Positions 1 through 5,420 of a stretch of DNA of 7,399 nt are shown here, piece by piece. Made by a program: the position numbers and the translations under genes. Below the pieces are notes generated by a model. It ran no database searches, was not told the origin of the DNA, and worked only from the letters and a program-made list of their open reading frames with translations. The DNA lies in assembly GCA_009781575.1 (NCBI GenBank), contig WQXW01000082.1, positions 1-7,399 on the forward strand, written 5' to 3'. The stretch is from Solirubrobacterales bacterium (GTDB lineage: Bacteria > Actinomycetota > Thermoleophilia > Solirubrobacterales > Solirubrobacteraceae). Each line of letters starts with the position of its first letter. Position 1 is the first letter of the stretch.

Positions 1-1
1 A

Positions 2-1081
2 GCGCTCGGCGGCTTTGACCTGGCGGTCGACGCGCCCATGGGGAGCCGCGCGAGCCAGCTGTGGGCGGCGGCGGGCGCGGCCGGCGAAACGCCGCCACGG
101 GGATCGGCGGCGGCGTCGCTGACGGTGATGCGAGACCTCCCGCGCGCCGATGGGGAAGAAGCGTGGTCGCAACTGCTGCCCGCGCCCGGCGTGAGCGATC
201 CGCTCCCCGGCGCGCGGCTGCGGGGCGGCGGTGAAGAGCTCGACAGCGACACGATCGCGCCCGAACCCGGTCGCGAAGCTGCCTGGCTCTCACTGCGCGG
301 CAATGGGCAGCCGGTGGCGCGCGTCGCGCTGTTGGAAGTCGGGGCGTGCGAAACGGCGGTGAACAACACGGTGCCGTGCGCGCGGGTGGCTCAGGAAGAC
401 TCGCTGCCCGAAGCCGGCGAACCGATCGGCCCGCGCGGGGCGGCCGGCCCGATCGTGTGCCCCGCCGCGCGCGATTGCTGGATGGCGACCTTCGCCGAAC
501 CGGCATCGAGGGCGGGCTGGCTGTTCCACTACACCGACGGCGCCGGTGAAGCGGCCGACGCTGACCCATTCTTCGACGGGGCCGACGGCGTGATCACCTA
601 TCGGCCGCCCGATCAGGGCGTGCCGGTCGTCTATCCCGACGGGTTCGCCAACGACGACTCGCTCGCCAACCAGCAGGTGATCGCGACGCGGGCCGGCGCG
701 CCCGCCGAAGTCCCGGCCGCCACGCCCGCCGCCAAACGGAAGGCCGCACGGTTGGTCGAGCACGTGAGGAGCAGGCTGATCGTGCACCGCCGGCTGGTGG
801 TCTCCTTCACGCTGACCGCCGAGGCTCACGTGCAACTGACCGCGCTGCGCAGGAAACGGGTGGTCGCGCGGGCGCGTCGGCGCACGCTGCGAGCCGGCCG
901 GCACACGATCTCGCTGGAGCTGAATCCGAAGCGCTGGCCGACCAACATGCGGTTCGAGGTCAAGCCCGCAGGCGGCGCGGGGGCGGGACCGCCAGGCGGC
1001 GCGGGGACGGGCGGCGAAGGAGGAGCGGGAGGAGCAGGCGCGGGCGGGGAAAGCCTCGAACACAACTCGTTCGAAAGCTGA
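2..1081 (+). CDS. Secreted repeat protein, C-terminal part (5' end outside window)
   Basis: The frame is open from the first bases of the window, so 359 residues of a longer protein are seen; the ATG at 38 has no Shine-Dalgarno sequence and is probably internal. Codons 1-240 look like the end of a BNR/Ycf48-like or similar repeat protein: aromatic and Gly-rich turns, a CPAARDCW motif (Cys153, Cys159 counted from base 2) followed by a GWLFHYTDG strand, and another Cys pair (116, 126). Codons about 256-324 form a basic beta-strand domain (SFTLTAEAHVQLTALRR, then RTLRAGRHTI and NPKRWPT), a type I associate with exported proteins of Solirubrobacter-like bacteria. A Gly/Ala-rich tail follows and the protein ends in SLEHNSFES. 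The stop lies 53 bases before the preferred start of the next gene, in the same orientation, so co-transcription is likely. The Cys-x(n)-Cys-Trp motif recurs in the gene at 5417, suggesting paralogy. Function unknown; export is inferred because the signal peptide is outside the window. Confidence 0.85.
   Translation, partial: ALGGFDLAVDAPMGSRASQLWAAAGAAGETPPRGSAAASLTVMRDLPRADGEEAWSQLLPAPGVSDPLPGARLRGGGEELDSDTIAPEPGREAAWLSLRGNGQPVARVALLEVGACETAVNNTVPCARVAQEDSLPEAGEPIGPRGAAGPIVCPAARDCWMATFAEPASRAGWLFHYTDGAGEAADADPFFDGADGVITYRPPDQGVPVVYPDGFANDDSLANQQVIATRAGAPAEVPAATPAAKRKAARLVEHVRSRLIVHRRLVVSFTLTAEAHVQLTALRRKRVVARARRRTLRAGRHTISLELNPKRWPTNMRFEVKPAGGAGAGPPGGAGTGGEGGAGGAGAGGESLEHNSFES
968..1053 (+). 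repeat. Gly/Ala-rich low-complexity tail of the first gene
   Basis: This stretch encodes a tail of almost only Gly and Ala, with a few Pro, Thr and Glu (units such as PGGAG, GGEGG, AGGAGAGG), built from repeated ggcggcgcggg-like bases. It follows the basic beta domain and precedes a short polar end (SLEHNSFES). It probably forms a flexible tail outside the folded part. Such repeats are prone to slippage, so its length may vary between strains. Confidence 0.75.
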
Positions 1082-1118
1082 GCCCGATGCCGGTGAGCTC
1101 GCGCTGCAGAGGACACGC

Positions 1119-1125
1119 AGGAGGG
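1119..1125 (+). promoter_or_regulatory. Strong Shine-Dalgarno sequence that decides the start of the second gene
   Basis: AGGAGGG lies 9 bases before the GTG at 1135, which is close to ideal spacing. The alternative ATG at 1087 has no comparable purine-rich motif upstream. The site lies inside the reading frame if the ATG is used, and in the intergenic gap if the GTG is used. Confidence 0.75.
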
Positions 1126-1134
1126 CGCCGCGGG

Positions 1135-3120
1135 GTGCGCGCCTCGGCCGCGGCGCTGTGGGCGCTTGCGAGCGCGCTGGCGCTGGCCTCTGCGCCCGCG
1201 CGGGCGACGATCCATCCCTCGCAGACGATCGCCGCTCCCGGGAACGATCTGATCGAAGTCGACGGCGCCGCGCTGGCGCCGGACGGCAGCGGCGGCGTGC
1301 TCTACCGCGCGCGCGTGGAAGGGGCGGTGCACCTGTTCGCGATCCCGTTCGCCAACGGGCGCTGGGGCGCTCCGCTGGAGGTCGACCGCGAAGACCCCTT
1401 CGGCGCCGGCCAGCCGGCGATCGCGGCGGGCGACGGCGGGCGGCTGCTGGTGGTGTGGGTGCAGGCGCGCAACCTCACCAACGAAGTGGGCGACGCGGGC
1501 GTGCCGATCTACGCACTCGAGAGCGCATCGCTCGCGCCCGGCGGGAGTGGGTTCGGCGAGCCGATCGTCGTCGACCCCGAAGTCGGCGAGCCGTTCACCG
1601 GCAACGCCGGCCACGTCGAACCGCAGCTCGCGATGGCGCCCGACGGCAGCGCCTACGTCGTGTACCGCGCGCTCAGCGACGAGTGCGCGATCGGCGGGCT
1701 CGACCTGGGCAATCGCCGCAACGCCGAATGTCCCCCCGACGCCGCGGGCGAGGAGCTCATGGAGGTCCGCGTGGCGCGCTACCAGTACCTGCTCTGGACC
1801 TCGCTGGGCGCCGTCAACCGTGCGCCCCAGATCGCGATGCCCAACCCCACTCCCGCCAATGCGCCGCAGGTCGGGATCGACGTCAACGGCAACGGCGTGG
1901 TCACCTGGCAGGAGCCCTCCAACGACGGCGCGCCGGCGCGCATCTGGGCGCGACGCCTGTTCGGGGTCACTGCGGGGACGGTGCTGTCCGTGAGCCCCGA
2001 AACGCTCGGCGGCCGGCCCGTGACCTCCATCACCGAAGCGCCGCGCATAGCGGTCTCGCGCTTCGGCGAAGCGAAGCTCGCCTTCCAGATCGACGGCAGC
2101 AGGGGCTCGGCGGTGAGCACCACGCAGCTGTTCACCGCGGGGCTGCCGGGTGAGCTCGACCCCAACGGCGGCGGGCTCGAACCCGCGGACGCGCTGCCCG
2201 GCGCCACCGCGAGCGGCATCGGAGCGCCCGTCCCGGCGCTCGGGCCCTCCGGCGAATATCGCTTTGCGTGGCTGCAGCGCGGTGGCGTGCACCTGCTGAG
2301 CGGCGGCCCCCAGGGGGAGGGCAGCCCGACGGTGCTCGGCGCCGGCAGCGGCGCCGTCGGCACGACCGTCAACCCCTCCGGCGGGGGAACCACGGCGTGG
2401 ACGACCTCCTACGCGGGCCACCCCGCCGTGGAAGCGCTCGAGGAATACCGGCACGGCGCCTACCAGGCCGCCCGTCTCGTGGGGGGCCTCGCGGGGCCGA
2501 TCAGCGGCTTCTCCTTCGCCGGCTCCGGTACCGGAGACGCGCTGATCGCCTGGATGCTGGGCCCGCCCGGCGACGCGGAGGTCGTCGGCGACTTCGTACA
2601 GTCGCCGCCCTCCACGCTGGTCGTGAGCGCGCCACAGGAATGGGTGCGCGCCCGCGGTGCGACCGTCAGCTGGGAACCGGCGGGCGACGCGGTCGAACCG
2701 GTCGACTACACCGTGTTCCTCGACGGTCGTCCGCTCCTGCGGGGACTGCGGGGAACGCGCGCCAACCTGCGCTCCGCGGTGCTCGGCGACGGGGTCCACC
2801 AGGTGCAGGTGCTCGCGAGTGACTCCGCCGGGCAGCGCATGATGAGCGGGAGGGCGACGCTGAAGATCGACGCGAACCCACCGACGGTGAAGGTCGCGCT
2901 CATCGACCATCGCAGGGGCGTGCGCGTCACGGTGGCAGACCGCGCCTCCGGTGTGGAGCGCGCCGCGACACGGATCGCCTTCGGCGACGGCGCTCGCGCC
3001 GGCCGCCGTGCCCGCGCGACACACCGCTACAGACATCCCGGTCGGTACACGATCACTGCACACGTGCGCGATAAGGCGGGCAACAGCGCGACCGTGCACA
3101 TCCCGGTGAGCGTCAGATGA
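1135..3120 (+). CDS. Exported beta-propeller protein with Ig-like and C-terminal PKD domains
   Basis: The preferred start is GTG 1135 (661 residues), placed behind a strong Shine-Dalgarno sequence; an in-frame ATG at 1087 would add 16 basic residues. Residues 1-24 are a Sec signal peptide: one Arg, a Leu/Ala/Trp core and an ARA cleavage site before T25. Residues about 46-470 carry about eight degenerate repeats of the form A-x-(A/S)-x-x-G-x-x-x-(V/L)-x-(W/Y/F), starting near 46, 95, 165, 246, 305, 368, 411 and 461, with examples APDGSAYVVYRA and VNGNGVVTWQE; these fit propeller blades. Residues about 493-578 look like an Ig/FnIII domain (VDYTVFLDGRPL, DGVHQVQVLASDSAG). Residues about 580-661 are a PKD domain with FGDG at 616-619, HRYRHPGRYTI from 630 and DKAGN at 646-650. 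The mature protein has two cysteines (184, 199). PKD domains usually serve protein-protein or carbohydrate contacts; no catalytic motif is visible. The stop overlaps the next start. The precise role is unknown. Confidence 0.9.
   Translation: MRASAAALWALASALALASAPARATIHPSQTIAAPGNDLIEVDGAALAPDGSGGVLYRARVEGAVHLFAIPFANGRWGAPLEVDREDPFGAGQPAIAAGDGGRLLVVWVQARNLTNEVGDAGVPIYALESASLAPGGSGFGEPIVVDPEVGEPFTGNAGHVEPQLAMAPDGSAYVVYRALSDECAIGGLDLGNRRNAECPPDAAGEELMEVRVARYQYLLWTSLGAVNRAPQIAMPNPTPANAPQVGIDVNGNGVVTWQEPSNDGAPARIWARRLFGVTAGTVLSVSPETLGGRPVTSITEAPRIAVSRFGEAKLAFQIDGSRGSAVSTTQLFTAGLPGELDPNGGGLEPADALPGATASGIGAPVPALGPSGEYRFAWLQRGGVHLLSGGPQGEGSPTVLGAGSGAVGTTVNPSGGGTTAWTTSYAGHPAVEALEEYRHGAYQAARLVGGLAGPISGFSFAGSGTGDALIAWMLGPPGDAEVVGDFVQSPPSTLVVSAPQEWVRARGATVSWEPAGDAVEPVDYTVFLDGRPLLRGLRGTRANLRSAVLGDGVHQVQVLASDSAGQRMMSGRATLKIDANPPTVKVALIDHRRGVRVTVADRASGVERAATRIAFGDGARAGRRARATHRYRHPGRYTITAHVRDKAGNSATVHIPVSVR
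3105..3109 (+). promoter_or_regulatory. Ribosome binding site of the third gene, inside the second gene
   Basis: GGTGA lies 7 bases before ATG 3117 and matches the GGTGA part of the consensus AGGAGGTGA. It sits within the last codons of the upstream gene, as expected for translational coupling. Confidence 0.5.
3117..3120 (+). other. ATGA stop/start overlap coupling the second and third genes
   Basis: The ATG start of the third gene (3117-3119) and the TGA stop of the second gene (3118-3120) share bases. This geometry usually means one mRNA and reinitiation by the terminating ribosome, so the two exported proteins are probably made in linked amounts. Confidence 0.9.
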
Positions 3121-5420
3121 GCGCACGCAGGGCAAAGCTTGTGGCTGCGTGCGCGCTCGCCCTGGGGGGTGCCCCGCTCGCGCTGTCTCCGCCGGCGTCG
3201 GCGAGCTTCGCGGCCGCCGGCGTGATCTCGGGCACCGCCGCGCAGCAGTTCGAAGAAGCCAGAGCCCCCGCGCTCGCCGCCGCCGGCGGCTACGTGGCCT
3301 TCCAGGGCTCGCTCGCGGGGGTCTCCGGCGTGTGGCGTCGCAACCTCGGCGACGGCGCGATCGAAGCGGTCGCCACCGCCCACGACGCCAACGACCCGCA
3401 GCTGGGCGCGCCCGACGCGGCGCTCGCGGCTCCGGACGCCGCCGCGCCGTCCATCAGCGCCGAAGGCCGCTACGTGGCGTTCACGACCACCGCCGACCTC
3501 GACCCCGAACACGCGGCCGCCGACGGCGCGCCGGAAGGCGAGCCGGCCGCCGACACGGGCTGCCCGGAGGTGTACGTGCGCGACATGGAGAGGCAGCCGG
3601 GGCAGGAGGGCGCCTACCTGCTGGCCTCCGCGCTCGACGGCAGCGGGCGCGGGATCGCGTTCTCCTCCTGTTCGGAGGGCGGCGGCGCGTTCGCGATCGC
3701 CGGCGCACAGGCCGCGCCCGCCGTGGCGATCAGCGCCGACGGCAGCGAGGTCGCGTTCACGGTGCTCAGCGAATCGAACCTCTTCTCCTACCCGGGCGCC
3801 CCGGGCAGGCCGACCCCGCCAAGCCAGGTCGCGGTGCGCAACCTGAGGACCGACACCACCACCGTCGTGAGTGTCACACCTGGCGGCGAAGGCTCGCCTG
3901 CCGGGGAGCCCGCGCCCGGGGGCGGCGCGTTCCCCTCGCAGGCCAGCGAGGGCGTCGGCTCGCTGCGCATCGTCTCCGGTCAGCTCGGGGACGAGCTCAC
4001 CGCCTCCACCGCCGCGATCAGCGGCGACGGCGGCACAGTGGCGTGGCTCGGCACCGACGTGCCCGAGCAGGTGTCCGGATCGGGACCGGAAATCGAAACC
4101 GGCATCGGGGGCGCCGAGTCGGGCGCGCTCGAGGCGGAGCCGCTGTGGCGCCACATCGCCGGCGGGAGCGCCGCGTTCACGCGCCGCCTGCTCGTGGACG
4201 CTGGGCTGGACTTCTTCTACAACCGCGGCGAATTGGGTGAAGTGGTGCGCGGCGGGTCGTTCGTCGCGACAGGCGACGCGCCGCTGTTCCTCCCGCCGGC
4301 GCTCAGCGAGGATGGCGACACGGTTGCGGTGGTGGCCGACGCGCCGTCACCGGCGGCGCTGCGGGGCGTCGAGCTCGGCGGCGTCTTCCCGCCGCAGAGC
4401 GACGCCTACGCCGTACGCGTGAGCGACGCGGCGTCGGTGGCGCCCCAGGTGGTCCCGCTCACCGAAACGCGCGACTACGACATGCCCTCAGGTGCGCCGA
4501 CGGGCGGATTCGTCAAGGACGTGGCCGTCTCACCGGATGGCGAGCGGGTCGCGTTCGACAGCGGGCGCGAAGCGATGACGCTGCCCGCGCTCGTGCAGGT
4601 GAGCCCGCCGGCGGGTGGATCACAGGCCTATCTCGCGAACCTCGCGCGCGGCACCCTGGAGCGCGCGAGCGTCGCCTGGAACGGAGAACCGGCGGGGGGC
4701 GAGATGGAACTGCTCTCCCTCGACGGGGCTCATGCGCTGGTGTTCGCATCGAGTGCCACCAATCTCTTCTACGGCGACGCGATCCAGGCGCCCGAGGTCT
4801 ACCTGGCCGAAGAACTGCCCGCGGAAGAGCCCCCGGCGAGCGAACAGCTGCAGGCCACGCCACTGGAGGCGCTGCCGCAACCGCGGTGGGTGCTCGACGC
4901 GACCGCGACCACGCAGGGCGACGGCAGCGTGCTGGTGCGCGTGCACACACCCGGAGCCGGCCGGCTCGCGGTGCACGCCCGCGCGCAGCTGCCCGCGCGC
5001 AGGAGATCCCCCGCCGGCGCCCCTGCGGGCGGTCGGCGCGCGCGGCGATCACGATCTCCCCGGCGCTCAACGCATTCGGCTCCCCGGCGCGCGGCGCGGC
5101 GTGTGGCCGCCCGCCACTCGGCGCGCGCGGCTGCCCGTCGCCGCGAGAGGGGCCGCGCCGGGGCGGGCACGCTCACCACGCGCACGGTGGCCGGCGGTGT
5201 CGCCGCCGCGCAGGCCGCTGCGACGATGCAGTTGCGGCTGCGCGCGGCGAGCTCCGATCGCTCCTACGTGGACGGCGCGCACGGCCTCTACGCGATCCTC
5301 CACATCACCTTCGCCGCGCCCGGCCAAAGGACGCTGAGCGTCGAAGTCCCCGCCACCTTCCACAGGACGGGGAAACGCCGCCGCGGGCGCGCTCCCAGGC
5401 GCGCGGGGGTCGCTCCGTGA
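3117..5420 (+). CDS. Exported WD40-like (PD40/TolB-type) beta-propeller protein
   Basis: This gene encodes 767 residues. Residues 1-29 are a signal peptide with an SARRAK n-region, an Ala/Leu core and an ASA cleavage site before S30. Blades with the PD40 signature (S-x-D/E-G-x-x-V-A-F) begin near residues 51, 111 (SISAEGRYVAF), 201 (AISADGSEVAFTV), 299 (ISGDGGTVAWLG), 393 (ALSEDGDTVAVVAD), 468 (AVSPDGERVAFDSG) and 532 (LSLDGAHALVFASS), which matches the WD40-like family PF07676 found in TolB and prolyl oligopeptidase propellers. Residues about 590-626 and 684-750 form a beta domain at the C-terminus. Between them lies an Arg-rich segment whose codon pattern is abnormal (see 5003-5102). The mature protein has two cysteines (149, 185). 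No peptidase catalytic domain follows the propeller, so it is more likely a binding or structural protein than an enzyme. It overlaps its neighbours by four bases on both sides. The fold call is strong; the function is unknown. Confidence 0.92.
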   Translation: MSARRAKLVAACALALGGAPLALSPPASASFAAAGVISGTAAQQFEEARAPALAAAGGYVAFQGSLAGVSGVWRRNLGDGAIEAVATAHDANDPQLGAPDAALAAPDAAAPSISAEGRYVAFTTTADLDPEHAAADGAPEGEPAADTGCPEVYVRDMERQPGQEGAYLLASALDGSGRGIAFSSCSEGGGAFAIAGAQAAPAVAISADGSEVAFTVLSESNLFSYPGAPGRPTPPSQVAVRNLRTDTTTVVSVTPGGEGSPAGEPAPGGGAFPSQASEGVGSLRIVSGQLGDELTASTAAISGDGGTVAWLGTDVPEQVSGSGPEIETGIGGAESGALEAEPLWRHIAGGSAAFTRRLLVDAGLDFFYNRGELGEVVRGGSFVATGDAPLFLPPALSEDGDTVAVVADAPSPAALRGVELGGVFPPQSDAYAVRVSDAASVAPQVVPLTETRDYDMPSGAPTGGFVKDVAVSPDGERVAFDSGREAMTLPALVQVSPPAGGSQAYLANLARGTLERASVAWNGEPAGGEMELLSLDGAHALVFASSATNLFYGDAIQAPEVYLAEELPAEEPPASEQLQATPLEALPQPRWVLDATATTQGDGSVLVRVHTPGAGRLAVHARAQLPARRRSPAGAPAGGRRARRSRSPRRSTHSAPRRAARRVAARHSARAAARRRERGRAGAGTLTTRTVAGGVAAAQAAATMQLRLRAASSDRSYVDGAHGLYAILHITFAAPGQRTLSVEVPATFHRTGKRRRGRAPRRAGVAP
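5003..5102 (+). other. Arg-rich block of the third gene with displaced codon bias
   Basis: In the annotated frame, 11 of the 33 codons from 5004 to 5102 end in A or T (for example AGA, CGA, TCA, TCT, CAT), against only a few per cent elsewhere in the gene, and the product is an Arg/Ser/Pro-rich stretch. In the frame starting at 5003, only one of 33 codons ends in A or T, and the product contains AAITISPALNAFGSPARG. On both sides (to about 5000 and from about 5103) the annotated frame has normal GC3. This fits two compensating indels, real or from sequencing, or a linker with no codon selection. Confidence 0.6.
5417..5420 (+). other. GTGA stop/start overlap coupling the third and fourth genes
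   Basis: The GTG start (5417-5419) overlaps the TGA stop of the third gene (5418-5420). A G-run (5405-5409) seven bases upstream can serve as a weak Shine-Dalgarno sequence. Together with ATGA at 3117 this links three genes in one translationally coupled series. Confidence 0.85.

Noticed and set aside
38..40. ATG at 38 as true start of the first gene
   Set aside because: The frame is open to the window edge, no Shine-Dalgarno sequence precedes it, and no signal peptide follows although the protein looks exported; it is probably internal.
290..1063. 257-residue antisense open frame over the first gene
   Set aside because: Same reasoning: no motif or supported start, and the sense frame shows strong GC3 and domain-like features.
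1082..1134. Promoter or terminator in the gap between the first and second genes
   Set aside because: Only 53 bases, with no -10/-35-like AT-rich hexamers and no stem followed by T-run; only the Shine-Dalgarno sequence is supported.
2523..2536. Perfect 14-base palindrome CTCCGGTACCGGAG
   Set aside because: It lies inside the coding region of the second gene with no spacer or T-run, and such palindromes are expected by chance at this GC content; not a terminator or a convincing operator.
826..3135. 769-residue antisense open frame covering the second gene
   Set aside because: It lies opposite a gene with signal peptide, repeats and PKD motifs. Its product is Arg/Ala/Gly/His-rich with no domain pattern, as expected from stop-poor antisense frames in GC-rich DNA.
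3117..3155. Lipoprotein lipobox (VAAC at residues 9-12) or Tat motif (RR at 4-5) in the third gene
   Set aside because: The cysteine lies before the hydrophobic core rather than after it, and the RRAKL context lacks the Tat consensus; an ordinary Sec signal with ASA cleavage fits better.
3027..4154. 375-residue antisense open frame over the third gene
   Set aside because: Low-complexity Arg/Gly/Ala product with no recognisable motif, opposite clear PD40 blades; a composition artefact.
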